NCBI RefSeq assembly: GCF_027213645.1
Contig: NZ_JAPWGL010000002.1
Location: 124,001-188,000, forward strand
Length of the DNA: 64,000 nucleotides
Direction: 5' to 3'
Source: Pedobacter rhodius
Lineage (GTDB): Bacteria; Bacteroidota; Bacteroidia; Sphingobacteriales; Sphingobacteriaceae
This document shows positions 19,298 to 29,733 of the stretch, one piece after another. Position numbers and translations under genes: made by a program. Position 1 is the stretch's first letter, and every line of letters begins with the position of its first letter. The notes beneath the pieces were generated by a model. That model was given only the letters and a program-made list of their open reading frames with translations. It was not told the origin of the DNA and searched no databases.

Positions 19298-20386
19298 CTA
19301 TTCGAATAATAAATCTTTGAGTTTCATTTCTTCAAGTACAAATCGCTCAGGCAAATCACTTTTTTGATAAGACCATTTGATTAACCTGATTAAGCCGGAT
19401 TCAATTTCTATTCCCGTAATATCGCCATCGTTAAAACAGCAACACCCGGAATTAAAATAAGAAGATTTATATTTATTTAAAGCTGGTGGCTGCTCCCCTT
19501 TGGCAACCAGTTTATTCAGTTCTAAAGTCAAATTTTCTACTTCTTTCACGTTTTGACCGGTTGTTGCATTTTTTAACTTCAGGTATAACCGTTCAAGATG
19601 TGTTAAGGAGGCAAAAACGGGCTGATGTGTATGTCCGGTAATTAAAGCCAATCCGTTCTGACTTTGAACCCAATCATACATCAGCGTATTGTGAAGCGTT
19701 TTTAATTGATTATCATATGCCGGTGTATTAGGGTTTATTTTCAAATAGGCTTGCAAAGGCGCCCATATTGTGCTAACAAACCATTTGCTGAACCAGTTTC
19801 CATCACTTTGTAAATCGCCCTGATGCCCATGCGTTAAGTAAATATCCAAAACTTTCCCATCTAAATTAAAACGAAGAATTGCACCTTCGTAAATACGAAT
19901 TACTTCACCATAAATCCGCTTTAGATTAAATTGAGCAAGCGGATCATTGTCCCAGTACAAATCATGATTACCAAATATTTTAGTAAAAGCCTTACGTTTA
20001 ATAAATAATTTTTCGGCTTCAAACGTTTCCTTATTATGCTTGATAACAGATTCGAGCAAGTTTTCCCAAAGCTCTTCACTATCTCCTAAATTTATATAAC
20101 TGAATTTTTTTGCTTCATAATATTCAAGCGCTTTTAAGTAGTTTTTTTCAGCTAAAGCAAAATCATCAGCAAAGTCCCTGGCACCTTTGTGCTGATCAGA
20201 AAGAATTATAAATCCATCAGTTTCCTTAATTTCAAAAATTTCACCTCTTTTTCCCGGGCTAGCGTTTATGTTTTTGTAGAGCTGTGACAACGCATCATGA
20301 ATACGTTGTTTATCAGGCCTTGAACCAAATTTATTCGATATGCTGATAATCCAGGCACTAAGTAATTTCTGTAAAAGTTTTCTCAT
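19298..20386 (-). CDS. Metallophosphoesterase
   Basis: A calcineurin-like phosphoesterase with its di-metal motifs in order: ILSDQHKG (D-x-H), NLGDSEELW (GD), IFGNHDLYW (GNHD), THGHQGD and ITGHTHQP (GHTH). It is 362 residues from the start at 20386, with a short amphipathic N-terminus and no clear signal peptide. A late cysteine-rich NSGCCCFNDG stretch is unusual. The substrate (nucleotide, lipid or peptidoglycan precursor) is unknown. Confidence 0.88.
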   Translation of the reverse strand: MRKLLQKLLSAWIISISNKFGSRPDKQRIHDALSQLYKNINASPGKRGEIFEIKETDGFIILSDQHKGARDFADDFALAEKNYLKALEYYEAKKFSYINLGDSEELWENLLESVIKHNKETFEAEKLFIKRKAFTKIFGNHDLYWDNDPLAQFNLKRIYGEVIRIYEGAILRFNLDGKVLDIYLTHGHQGDLQSDGNWFSKWFVSTIWAPLQAYLKINPNTPAYDNQLKTLHNTLMYDWVQSQNGLALITGHTHQPVFASLTHLERLYLKLKNATTGQNVKEVENLTLELNKLVAKGEQPPALNKYKSSYFNSGCCCFNDGDITGIEIESGLIRLIKWSYQKSDLPERFVLEEMKLKDLLFE

Positions 20387-20538
20387 TATTAACGCCTGTT
20401 TTAACACCAAACTTAACAAAAAAAGGAGGCTTTGGTTTACAGGAAGGAAATAGAAAACGAAATATTTTTTGAGTATTGCTTTAATACTTAAGCGGAAAGA
20501 TATTGATAATCCTTAAATAATTACTAAATTTGTTAGCA

Positions 20539-21741
20539 TTGAAAAGATCAGGAAGTACGGATTTACCTTTACATTATGGCCACGTTCCGCCTTGGCTTGC
20601 GCAGCGTATGGCTAAACTTGGCCTGGCAATTACTGAATCTATTTTAGCAGAATATGGAAAGGCCGAAGTTATCAGGCGAATGAGCAATCCATTTTGGTTT
20701 CAAAGTCTGGGTGCCGTTATGGGCATGGACTGGCATTCTTCAGGCATCACAACTTCTGTAATGGGCGCATTAAAGAAATCTATAAACCCCTTATCTAAAG
20801 AACTCGGCATTTATATCTGTGGTGGCAAGGGGAAATATAGCCGGGAAACACCAGCCGAACTCCTGAATATTGCTGATAAAACAGGTTTAAACGGAATGGA
20901 ATTAGTTCGTGCGAGTAAATTGAGTGCAAAGGTAGATAACACAGCCATTCAGGATGGCTTTCAACTTTACCTGCATAGTTTTATTTTAAGTAGCGATGGT
21001 GACTGGGCAGTTGTGCAACAGGGAATGAGCAATTTTAGCTCAACTGCGCGGCGGTATCATTGGCATTCAGAAAATCTTAAATCGTTTGTAGAAGAACCAC
21101 ATGCCGGCATTTGTGGCGTTAATCAGGGTCAGATTTTAAATTTAACAGCAAACGAAGCATCAAAAACAAGGACAAGCATGCTTAGTCTTACAGATGAGGC
21201 ACCGGCTAAAATGATCACGGAAATTCAGAAACTGGTTATGCCTGCTCATCATGATGTAAGGGGTAAAGATGTTGATTTAAAACGACTTGGAAGTATTTTA
21301 TGGCTCGCACAGGAAAAGAAACCCACAGATTTTGAAGAACTTTTGATGCTCGAAGGCATGGGACCGAGAACTTTACAATCCATGGCGCTGGTAAGTGAAG
21401 TGATTTACGGCACACCCTCCCGCTTTAGCGACCCTGCCAGGTATTCTTTCGCAAACGGAGGGAAAGACGGACATCCATTTCCAGTTCCCGTAAATGTTTA
21501 TGACGAGACCTTAACGACATTACAAAAAGCCGTTGAAATGGCTAAAATAGGGAATTCAGACAAACTGCAAGCCATCAAATCGTTACATGAAATCGCCAGA
21601 AATGCAGAACATGACTTTACGCCAAATATGGATTTCGATAAAGTTATAGAAAAAGAGAGAACGGATAGCTGGAAATATGGTGGCCGCACCGTTTTTGGAA
21701 AAGAAGAAGCTCCCCGGAATAAGCAATTGAAGTTATTTTGA
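20539..21741 (+). CDS. DUF763 domain protein
   Basis: A protein of about 400 residues with the DUF763 pattern. It opens KRSGSTDLPLHYGHVPPWLAQRMAKLG, then has NPFWFQSLGAVMGMDWHSSG and RYHWHSENLKSF. A C-terminal helix-hairpin-helix-like LLMLEGMGPRTLQSMALVSEVIYG follows, then FSFANGGKDGHPFPVPV (read with local variation). A TTG at 20539 gives the family-typical short N-terminus; another TTG nine bases upstream is possible. The function is unknown, though the HhH-like segment suggests nucleic acid contact. Confidence 0.82.
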   Translation: MKRSGSTDLPLHYGHVPPWLAQRMAKLGLAITESILAEYGKAEVIRRMSNPFWFQSLGAVMGMDWHSSGITTSVMGALKKSINPLSKELGIYICGGKGKYSRETPAELLNIADKTGLNGMELVRASKLSAKVDNTAIQDGFQLYLHSFILSSDGDWAVVQQGMSNFSSTARRYHWHSENLKSFVEEPHAGICGVNQGQILNLTANEASKTRTSMLSLTDEAPAKMITEIQKLVMPAHHDVRGKDVDLKRLGSILWLAQEKKPTDFEELLMLEGMGPRTLQSMALVSEVIYGTPSRFSDPARYSFANGGKDGHPFPVPVNVYDETLTTLQKAVEMAKIGNSDKLQAIKSLHEIARNAEHDFTPNMDFDKVIEKERTDSWKYGGRTVFGKEEAPRNKQLKLF

Positions 21742-21870
21742 AGTTTGCAATTTATTTCCCGCAGATAAAGATGATTTCGCAAATAACATCAGCGTATTTC
21801 GTGTAATCTGTGGGAGATAAAATTTGCCAGGCATTAAGATTCCCGCCTGCGCGGGAAAGACGTATTGAAA

Positions 21871-22238
21871 ACCGCTTGCGCTCGTTTCTAACGAGTGCAT
21901 AATAGAGCAGCGATTAACTATCGCGGTTTTCTAATCATGAAACACGATAGGCTATTTACACGCTCGTTTAAACGAGCGTGAGCAGGAAAGTATTAAGATT
22001 CCCGCCTACCGCTTGCGCTCGTTTCTAACGAGTGCATGATAGAATAGCGATTAACATATCGCGGTTTTTTAATCGTGAAACACGATAAGCTATTTACACG
22101 CTCGTTTAAACGAGCGTGAGCAGGATTAAGATCACTGCATAATAGAGCAGCGATTAACTATCGCGGTTTTTTAATCGTGAAACACGATAAGCTATTTACG
22201 CTCGTTTTAAACGAGCATGAGCAGGATTAAGATTCTCG
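21871..22238. repeat. Three tandem copies of a hairpin-rich repeat
   Basis: Copies start at about 21871, 22008 and 22131; the first two are 137 bases apart and the third lacks about 34 bases at its left end. Each copy contains GCTTGCGCTCGTTTCTAACG (lost in the third). Each also has an imperfect hairpin TATCGCGGTTTT...AAACACGATA and a palindrome around CGCTCGTTTAAACGAGCG. The 590-base gap between the DUF763 gene and gltD holds this array and no gene I can support. Confidence 0.85.
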
Positions 22239-22264
22239 CCTATCAGGTTAAGCTGGTTTGAGTC

Positions 22265-22305
22265 TGATGCTATTAAATAAAAAGGTCGCAACATAAGCTG
22301 CGACC
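22265..22305 (-). terminator. Terminator downstream of gltBD
   Basis: Arms GGTCGCA and TGCGACC around an 8-base loop. On the minus strand they are followed by TTTTTATTTAATAG, about 25 bases beyond the gltD stop. Confidence 0.75.
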
Positions 22306-22330
22306 AATTCTGAATTATCTGTTCAGTTAA

Positions 22331-23797
22331 TTATGCATAAGCAATAGCATCCCTTGATGCAAGCTTAGTTATACCCATTAAATATTCATCAACTTTACGT
22401 GCAGCCTCTCTTCCTTCCGATATGGCCCAAACCACTAACGATTGACCTCTGCGAACATCTCCTGCCGCAAAAATCTTCGCGATATTTGTTTGATAAGTAT
22501 GCTCTGAAGCTTTTACATTTCCGCGGTTATCCAGTTCAATGCCTAATTTTTCAATTAAACCCTCTTTCTGAGGATGTAAAAAGCCCATAGCCAATAATAC
22601 CAGTTCACATGGCAAATCCCTTTCTGTACCGGCAACTTCTTTAAAACTTACCGGTCTTCCGTTTGCGTCAATATCCCATTCAACATCCACAACTTTTAAA
22701 GCGGTTAAATTTCCGTTTTCATCAGCAATGAAGTTTTTGGTATTTACCGACCAAGCCCGCTGAGCACCTTCTTCGTGGGATGAAGTGTTTTTAAGCAGCA
22801 TCGGATAGTTTGGCCAGGGCATGTGCTCGTTACGAACCTGAGGGGGCATCGGCATAATTTCAAACTGTGTTACTGATTTTGCACCATGACGATTTGAAGT
22901 CCCGATACAATCTGACCCTGTGTCGCCACCACCAATTACAATTACATTTTTACCGCTTGCTAAAATGTCTTCTACATCAAATTTTCTATCGGCAACACGT
23001 TTGTTTTGTTGTTTAAGAAAATCCATAGCAAAGTGAACGCCTTTTGCTGCCCTGCCTGGAATTGGTAAATCTCTCGGAATGGTTGAACCACCTGCTAAAA
23101 CAATCGCATTGAAATCTCTCAGTAAAGTACTTATCTCAACATTTTCACCAACGTTAGCGTTACATTTAAAAATGATGCCTTCTTCTTTCATCAAATCAAT
23201 TCGCCGGTCGACAACATTTTTTTGAAGTTTAAAGTCTGGTATTCCATATCTTAACAAACCACCTGGGGCATCGTCACGTTCGAAAACCGTAACTTCATGC
23301 CCAACCTTATTTAACTGAGCTGCAGCTGCTAAGCCTGCCGGACCTGAACCAATAACGGCAACTTTTTTGCCTGTTCTGATTAGCGGTGCTTTCGCTTTAA
23401 TATAACCTTTATCAAAAGCAATTTCGATAATGTGCTTTTCAATTTCCTCAATCGAAACCGGCGGACGGTTAATACCTAATACACATGCAGATTCGCATGG
23501 TGCCGGACAAATTCTTCCTGTAAATTCCGGGAAATTATTAGTGCTTAATAAAATATTTGCTGCCAGTTCCCATTTGGCCTGGTAAACAGCCTCATTAAAC
23601 TCCGGTATTACATTGCCAAGCGGACAACCCGACTGGCAAAATGGAACGCCGCAATCCATGCAACGTGCAGCTTGTCTGTTTAATTCTTCTGCGGGTAATT
23701 CATTTAAAAATTCCCCATAGTGTTTTATTCTGGTTGCGGCCGCTTCTCTGGTTGGCGCAACTCTATCATATTCCTGAAATCCTGTTACTTTTCCCAT
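22331..23797 (-). CDS. gltD: Glutamate synthase small subunit
   Basis: The small subunit passes NADPH electrons through FAD and iron-sulfur clusters to the large subunit. The 488-residue protein has two cysteine motifs, CMDCGVPFCQSGCPLG (about residue 42) and CPAPCESACVLG (about 98). It has the FAD loop GSGPAGLAAAAQL, the NADPH loop GGGDTGSDCIG and the C-terminal FAD motif IFAAGDVRRGQSLVVWAI. It begins 3 bases after the gltB stop, so the pair is one operon in the order gltB then gltD. Confidence 0.97.
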   Translation of the reverse strand: MGKVTGFQEYDRVAPTREAAATRIKHYGEFLNELPAEELNRQAARCMDCGVPFCQSGCPLGNVIPEFNEAVYQAKWELAANILLSTNNFPEFTGRICPAPCESACVLGINRPPVSIEEIEKHIIEIAFDKGYIKAKAPLIRTGKKVAVIGSGPAGLAAAAQLNKVGHEVTVFERDDAPGGLLRYGIPDFKLQKNVVDRRIDLMKEEGIIFKCNANVGENVEISTLLRDFNAIVLAGGSTIPRDLPIPGRAAKGVHFAMDFLKQQNKRVADRKFDVEDILASGKNVIVIGGGDTGSDCIGTSNRHGAKSVTQFEIMPMPPQVRNEHMPWPNYPMLLKNTSSHEEGAQRAWSVNTKNFIADENGNLTALKVVDVEWDIDANGRPVSFKEVAGTERDLPCELVLLAMGFLHPQKEGLIEKLGIELDNRGNVKASEHTYQTNIAKIFAAGDVRRGQSLVVWAISEGREAARKVDEYLMGITKLASRDAIAYA

Positions 23798-23800
23798 GGC

Positions 23801-26800
23801 CTAGTGTATTTTTACTTGTGATGCTCTTCTGTTTAAAACTGCTTTGTATTCTTTAGGGAATACTTTTACGAAATGGTTCGATTGTGTTTTCCAATCGCTT
23901 AAGATAAATTCCGCAACCTTACTATCCGTTAATCGAATATGCGTTTTAAGCAATGCTAAAATTCTTTCTTCATCTTCAACCTGCAACGGATCTAAATCAA
24001 CCATTTCTTTATTGCATTTGCGGGCAAAAGTTCTGTTAGGATCATATATCCAGGCAATACCGCCGCTCATTCCGGCCGCAAAATTACTTCCTGTATCACC
24101 TAAAATTAATACCTCGCCACCAGTCATGTACTCACAACCGTGGTCGCCGACCCCTTCAACTACGGCAGTAGCGCCAGAGTTACGAACCGCAAAACGTTCG
24201 CCGGCTTTTCCACGGGCAAACAGCTCACCGGATGTTGCTCCATAAAGCGCCACATTACCAATAATTATATTTTGCTCCGGAACAAAAGTCGAGTTTGAGA
24301 AAGGGTAAATGGCAAGTCTTGCGCCTGATAAACCTTTTCCTACATAATCGTTCGCTTCGCCTTCCAATGATAAAGTAACACCACGCGTATTAAAAGCGCC
24401 AAAGCTTTGTCCTGCAGAACCAACAAATTTAAAATTGATGGTATCCGGCGGCAAACCGGCACCTAAATGTACTTTTGAAATCTCATTTGATAACATTGTA
24501 CCCAGCGCACGATCTGTATTTTTAACTTCAAAGCTCGCAAAAACAGGTTCGTTATGATCAATAGCGGGTTGTGCTGCAGCAATAAGCTGATGATCCAAAA
24601 CATGTTCTAAGCCATGATCCTGGCCTTCGGTATTAAATAACGGTAATCCGTTTTCTTCCGCTTTAAACAATATCGGCGATAAGTCTAAATGTTTTAACTT
24701 CCAGTCTTCAGCTGGCAATTCACGCACTTTTAAGATATCAGCCTGGCCAACCATTTCGTTAATGGTTCTGAAACCTAATTCAGCCATTAGCTCACGTAAT
24801 TCCTCGGCAAGAAAATAAAATAAATTTACAACATGATCAGCATCACCTGTAAAAAGTTTTCTTAATTCAGGATCTTGGGTTGCAACACCAACGGGACAAG
24901 TGTTTAAATGGCATTTACGCATCATAATACAACCTGCTGTAACCAATGCAGCTGTTGCCACACCAAATTCTTCGGCACCAAGTAGAGCTGCGATGGCAAT
25001 ATCCCTGCCGGTTTTAAGCTGACCATCCGTTTGCAGTACAATCCGGTTACGTAATTTATTTTTAACCAGGGTTTGGTGCGCTTCAGCCAATCCAAGTTCC
25101 CATGGTAAACCTGCATGCTGGATAGATGTTAATGGTGATGCACCTGTTCCGCCATCGAAGCCTGAAACCAGAATAACATCAGCATGTGCTTTTGCAACAC
25201 CTGCGGCAATGGTTCCAACACCTGCTTTTGAAACCAGTTTAACGTTGATTCTTGCTGCACGATTTGCATTTTTCAAATCAAAAATTAGCTGTGCCAAATC
25301 TTCGATAGAGTAGATATCGTGGTGTGGCGGAGGTGAAATCAAGCCCACCCCGGGTGTAGAGTGACGAACTTTTGCAATCCAGTCATCAACTTTATGGCCA
25401 GGCAATTGTCCACCTTCACCAGGTTTAGCCCCCTGAGCCATTTTAATCTGTAACTCGTCGGCATTTGTTAAATAATAGCTCGTTACACCAAAGCGGGCCG
25501 AAGCAACTTGTTTTATGGCCGAACGCATGCTATCGCCATTCGGCAGTTTGGTATAACGCATTTCATCCTCACCGCCTTCGCCGGTATTGCTTTTTCCACC
25601 GATACGGTTCATCGCTATGGCTAAAGTAGAATGGGCCTCATGCGATATCGAACCAAATGACATGGCACCTGTTGCAAATCTTTTTAAAATCGCTTCCGTT
25701 GGTTCTACTTCATTTAAAGGAACCGACGGACGGCTGTAATTAAATTCAAACAGTCCACGGATGGTATAAGCCTGCTGGGTTTGCTCATTTACAAGCTTTG
25801 AATATTGTTTGAAAATCTGGTAATCGTTTTTACGCGTTGCATTTTGCAGCAAATGAATGGTTTGCGGATTAAACAAATGCGCCTCGCCCCTGCGACGGAA
25901 TTTATAAGTACCGCCAGCAGGCAGTAAGTTTTCAGTTTGTGTTGCCGGACCGAAACTACGGTGATGTTTAATGAGTGTTTCTTTTGCAATTTCATCCAAA
26001 CCTAATCCACCGATACGTGAAACCGCTCCGGTAAAATACGTATTAACAACATGCTTATTTAAACCTAAAATCTCAAAAATTTGCGCACCCTGATACGATT
26101 GCAAGGTTGAAATACCCATTTTAGAGAAGATTTTAAGCAAACCGCTATTTACCGCGTAGATATAATTTTTGGTCAGTTGCTCGCCTGATAAGCCAGATTC
26201 GCTTTGAAAACCATTTATTGTTTCTAAAGCTAAATAAGGGTTAATTGCCGTAACGCCAAAGCCCAACAGGGTTGCAAAATGATGCACTTCCCAGATGTCG
26301 CCGCCTTCGATAACAATACCAACCGCACCACGATAGCCTTTACGAATTAAATGGTGGTGTACAGCAGAAACCGCTAATAGCGATGGCATTGCAGCGTGCT
26401 CCGAATCAATTGCCCTATCCGTTAATACAATAACCTGAAAACCATCTTCAACGGCATCAACCGCATAGCGGCATAAACGATCTAAAGCTTTCGCCATAGC
26501 GCCGGGCTTTCCATCAGCCCTGAAATAGGTTTGTAAAGTCTTTGCTTGGAAAACACCGGTATCAATACTTCTTAATTTTTCTAATTCCTGATTGGTTAAA
26601 ATAGGATGCTTAATGGCGACACAGTGCGATTGCAGAGGGTTTTCCTCCAGCAAATTACCGTTACTACCCATAAAACTGGCCAAACTCATCACCACCTTTT
26701 CACGAATCGGGTCGATTGGCGGATTGGTTACCTGTGCAAAAAGCTGTTTGAAATAATTGGATAAGTGTTGAGGCCGTTTTGATAAAATTGCAAGCGGCGT

Positions 26801-28300
26801 ATCTGTACCCATCGAACCAATTGGTTCTTTACCTTCGATGGCCATTGGTTTCAGCAATAAATCAATGTCTTCCCTGCTGTAACCAAAAACCTGCTGGTAT
26901 TTAAAAATAGATTCTTCAGAAAGGCCCGTGAACATAACACGAGGCTCCGGTAATTCTTCTAAGCGGATTTGATATTGATTTATCCAGTCGGCATACGGAC
27001 TTTTACCACAAACCTGCGTTTTAATTTCTTCGTCGCTGATAATTCTGCCCTGCTCCATATCCACAACGAACATTTTGCCTGGCGTTAAACGGCCCTTCTC
27101 AATAATCGTACTTTGGTCGATGGCTAAAGCACCGGCTTCAGACCCCATAATTACACGGTCGTCGGATGTAATGGCATAACGCGAAGGACGAAGGCCGTTA
27201 CGATCTAAAGTAGCACCGATTAATTTTCCATCGGTAAAAGCAATTGCCGCCGGTCCATCCCATGGCTCCATTAAAGTTGCATGGAATTCATAGAAAGCCC
27301 TTTTAACGGGGTCCATGTCCTCGTTGCCATCCCAGGCCTCCGGAACAAGCATCATTAAAACATGAGGAAGTGTTCTGCCTGCATGAAGTAATAATTCAAT
27401 AACATTATCCAAACAACCTGAATCTGAGTTTGTTTCATCGATTACAGGCAACAGCATATCTAATTCTTCCGGCGTAAAATAAGCTGATGCAAAAGATTTA
27501 ACACCTGCCCTGAACCAGTTTAAATTTCCCTGTAAAGTGTTAATTTCACCGTTGTGCGCTATAAAACGAAAAGGCTGCGCCAATCGCCATGAAGGAAATG
27601 TATTGGTAGCAAAACGCGAATGCACCAAGCCTAGTGCAGAAACCACACGTTTATCACTTAGATCAGTAAAATAAGTACGAACCTGAAGCGACGTTAACTG
27701 ACCTTTGTATATGATGGTTTGTGCGGAAAGCGAAACAATATAAAAATCTTTACCGCCATGAACGGTATTAACAATTAGTTTTATTAAGTAATTCTTAAAA
27801 ATATAAAGTTTACGTTCAAAATCGGCACCAGGATTAACCGCATACGGACGGGCAATAAAAACCTGCTCAATTTCAGGCTCTACAGAAAGCGCCATATTAC
27901 CAATATCCGTTGTATCCGTATCTACTTTTCTGAAACCTAAAATTTCTAAACCAAGTTTTTCTGCAGCACGGTAAATAAGTTCCCTGCATTCTTCTCTCGA
28001 TCGGATATCCTTTGGCATAAACAGCATACCTACGCCATAATTATCGGTGGCAGGAAGGCTAAAGCCAGCTTTTAAACATTCATCGTAAAAAAATTCGTGA
28101 GGGATTTGAATCATAATACCGGCACCATCGCCTGTATTTGGTTCTGCTCCACATGCCCCTCTATGATCTAGATTTTCTAAAATAGTAAGTGCATCGGAGA
28201 TAATTTGATGCGATTTTCGCCCTTTCACATGCGCAACAAACCCGATGCCGCAGGCGTCGTGTTCAAATTGCGCATTGTACAATCCACTGTTTGGTTCCAT
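23801..28300 (-). CDS. gltB: Glutamate synthase large subunit
   Basis: The large subunit makes glutamate from glutamine and 2-oxoglutarate. The start at 28300 is preferred over 28345 because a short propeptide should precede the nucleophile. From this start Cys17 (FEHDACGIGF) becomes the N-terminal catalytic cysteine after processing. In order there are the glutaminase domain (17 to about 430), the central domain, the FMN domain with SAGVGTIAAGVAKAHAD and SGFDGGTGASPLTSI, and a 3Fe-4S cysteine set in CIMMRKCHLNTCPVG. The beta-helix domain has GDTGSNFAAGMSGG. The length of about 1499 residues is normal. Confidence 0.97.
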   Translation of the reverse strand: MEPNSGLYNAQFEHDACGIGFVAHVKGRKSHQIISDALTILENLDHRGACGAEPNTGDGAGIMIQIPHEFFYDECLKAGFSLPATDNYGVGMLFMPKDIRSREECRELIYRAAEKLGLEILGFRKVDTDTTDIGNMALSVEPEIEQVFIARPYAVNPGADFERKLYIFKNYLIKLIVNTVHGGKDFYIVSLSAQTIIYKGQLTSLQVRTYFTDLSDKRVVSALGLVHSRFATNTFPSWRLAQPFRFIAHNGEINTLQGNLNWFRAGVKSFASAYFTPEELDMLLPVIDETNSDSGCLDNVIELLLHAGRTLPHVLMMLVPEAWDGNEDMDPVKRAFYEFHATLMEPWDGPAAIAFTDGKLIGATLDRNGLRPSRYAITSDDRVIMGSEAGALAIDQSTIIEKGRLTPGKMFVVDMEQGRIISDEEIKTQVCGKSPYADWINQYQIRLEELPEPRVMFTGLSEESIFKYQQVFGYSREDIDLLLKPMAIEGKEPIGSMGTDTPLAILSKRPQHLSNYFKQLFAQVTNPPIDPIREKVVMSLASFMGSNGNLLEENPLQSHCVAIKHPILTNQELEKLRSIDTGVFQAKTLQTYFRADGKPGAMAKALDRLCRYAVDAVEDGFQVIVLTDRAIDSEHAAMPSLLAVSAVHHHLIRKGYRGAVGIVIEGGDIWEVHHFATLLGFGVTAINPYLALETINGFQSESGLSGEQLTKNYIYAVNSGLLKIFSKMGISTLQSYQGAQIFEILGLNKHVVNTYFTGAVSRIGGLGLDEIAKETLIKHHRSFGPATQTENLLPAGGTYKFRRRGEAHLFNPQTIHLLQNATRKNDYQIFKQYSKLVNEQTQQAYTIRGLFEFNYSRPSVPLNEVEPTEAILKRFATGAMSFGSISHEAHSTLAIAMNRIGGKSNTGEGGEDEMRYTKLPNGDSMRSAIKQVASARFGVTSYYLTNADELQIKMAQGAKPGEGGQLPGHKVDDWIAKVRHSTPGVGLISPPPHHDIYSIEDLAQLIFDLKNANRAARINVKLVSKAGVGTIAAGVAKAHADVILVSGFDGGTGASPLTSIQHAGLPWELGLAEAHQTLVKNKLRNRIVLQTDGQLKTGRDIAIAALLGAEEFGVATAALVTAGCIMMRKCHLNTCPVGVATQDPELRKLFTGDADHVVNLFYFLAEELRELMAELGFRTINEMVGQADILKVRELPAEDWKLKHLDLSPILFKAEENGLPLFNTEGQDHGLEHVLDHQLIAAAQPAIDHNEPVFASFEVKNTDRALGTMLSNEISKVHLGAGLPPDTINFKFVGSAGQSFGAFNTRGVTLSLEGEANDYVGKGLSGARLAIYPFSNSTFVPEQNIIIGNVALYGATSGELFARGKAGERFAVRNSGATAVVEGVGDHGCEYMTGGEVLILGDTGSNFAAGMSGGIAWIYDPNRTFARKCNKEMVDLDPLQVEDEERILALLKTHIRLTDSKVAEFILSDWKTQSNHFVKVFPKEYKAVLNRRASQVKIH

Positions 28301-28711
28301 TCTTTGCTCGTTAGTTGTTAGTGTATAGGAAACACTAAGATACAAAAAAACGAAGTTAGATTACAGAGTTGACACAATTTTTAGAATAATTTTAGTTATT
28401 AAGCAATTTTATAAACTTAAATTAAAATATTAATAAATTAAATACATAATAATTAATAATTTAACAATTAAGGTTTTTGCATAAATAAGCCGTTTTTTAG
28501 TGAATAGCTGAGGATTCAATTTTACCATAAACCTGATTTTTTACAGGAAATTCCGGTAATAAGTGATAATTAATATTCGGGCCTCTACCATTAGCGTCTG
28601 ATAAGAATGAATAAAAGGCTCAAAATAAACTTTATTAAATTACTAATCAGCAATATAGCTTTAATGACTAAAAAATTAGAAAAATGCATTTCGTGAAACC
28701 ACATCTTTTTC

Positions 28712-28719
28712 TACCTTTG
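28712..28719 (+). promoter_or_regulatory. -7 box of the SRP RNA gene
   Basis: TACCTTTG is an exact TAnnTTTG match ending 4 bases before the 5' stem of the SRP RNA, at the distance expected for a transcription start there. Confidence 0.7.
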
Positions 28720-28721
28720 TG

Positions 28722-28822
28722 CCGGGCAAGTCTTTTACGACCAGCTCCCTTTGAACTCCCCCAGGGTGGGAACGCAGCAAGGGTAGAAGGTTGTAGCGGT
28801 GCGATAGAAGGTGCTTGCCCTT
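28722..28822 (+). ncRNA. ffs: Small signal recognition particle RNA
   Basis: A roughly 100-base 4.5S-type SRP RNA that joins Ffh to target ribosomes to the membrane. The end stem pairs GGGCAAG (28724-28730) with CTTGCCC (28814-28820). The apical hairpin has the conserved symmetric-loop sequence GGGAACGCAGCAAGGG on one side and CTCCCCCAG on the other. A T run follows at 28821-28828 as terminator. The rest of the 610-base gap between gltB and the aldolase gene holds nothing else I can support. Confidence 0.93.
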
Positions 28823-28910
28823 TTTTTTACCCCCTAACCCCCTGAAGGGGGGATATTTAAATTCTTCAGGGTTTAATCTTAGAAACTCAAATATTTAAGA
28901 ATTTATAATC

Positions 28911-29570
28911 ATGAAATTTTTTATTGACACAGCAAACCTTGATCAAATCAAAGAAGCTCAAGATCTTGGCATTTTAGATGGCGTAACCACCAATCCCAGC
29001 TTAATGGCTAAGGAAGGTATTACCGGCGAAGAAAATGTAATTAACCATTATAAAGCAATTTGCGATATCGTTGATGATAATGTAAGTGCTGAAGTAATAT
29101 CCACTACTTTTGATGAAATCGTTAAGGAAGGTGAAGCTTTAGCGGCACTTAACCCTAAAATCGTTGTTAAAGTTCCGATGATTAAAGATGGTGTTAAAGC
29201 CATTAAATATTTCTCTTCAAAAGGAATTAAAACGAATTGTACTTTAATTTTTTCTGCCGGACAGGCTTTATTGGCTGCTAAAGCAGGTGCAACCTATGTT
29301 TCTCCGTTTTTAGGCCGTTTAGATGATATTTCCAGTGATGGTTTAGTTTTGATTGAAGACATCAGAACCATTTTCGATAATTACGGTTATGAAACTCAAA
29401 TTTTAGCCGCATCAATCCGCGGGCCGTTACATATTGTAAATTGTGCTAAATTGGGTGCAGATGTAATTACAGCACCATTGGCCGCAATTGTTGGTTTATT
29501 AAAACACCCGTTAACAGATAGCGGCTTAGCTACTTTCTTAGCAGATCACGCTAAAGCAGCAGGAAAATAG
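28911..29570 (+). CDS. Fructose-6-phosphate aldolase / transaldolase-like protein
   Basis: A 219-residue class I aldolase of the short transaldolase (TalC/FSA) group. Motifs in order are [39 protein letters not shown] with the Schiff-base lysine, [20 protein letters not shown] and SPFLGRLDD. The conserved late ILAASIRGP follows. It either cleaves fructose 6-phosphate to dihydroxyacetone and glyceraldehyde 3-phosphate or acts as a transaldolase; sequence inspection does not decide. It is transcribed alone, downstream of the SRP RNA. Confidence 0.93.
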   Translation: MKFFIDTANLDQIKEAQDLGILDGVTTNPSLMAKEGITGEENVINHYKAICDIVDDNVSAEVISTTFDEIVKEGEALAALNPKIVVKVPMIKDGVKAIKYFSSKGIKTNCTLIFSAGQALLAAKAGATYVSPFLGRLDDISSDGLVLIEDIRTIFDNYGYETQILAASIRGPLHIVNCAKLGADVITAPLAAIVGLLKHPLTDSGLATFLADHAKAAGK

Positions 29571-29579
29571 TATTTATGT

Positions 29580-29733
29580 AAGATGGATCATGGGAGATGG
29601 AAGATGGGAAATAGATAATGGGCAAATTGCTCAAAACCTTTCCATCTCCCATTTTCCATCTTCCATTTTACATTTTACATCTTCCATCTCCCATTTTACA
29701 TCTTCCATTTTACATGCTCCATCTCCCATTTTA
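29580..29733. repeat. CATCTTCCATCTCCCATTTTA-type low-complexity repeat
   Basis: Short units CATCTTCCATCTCCCATTTT and TTTACATCTTCCAT recur at least five times, and the first 40 bases carry the inverse (GGGAGATGGAAGATGGGAAA). The whole block can therefore fold back. It separates convergent genes and runs up to the stop codon of the HAD gene. Confidence 0.75.
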
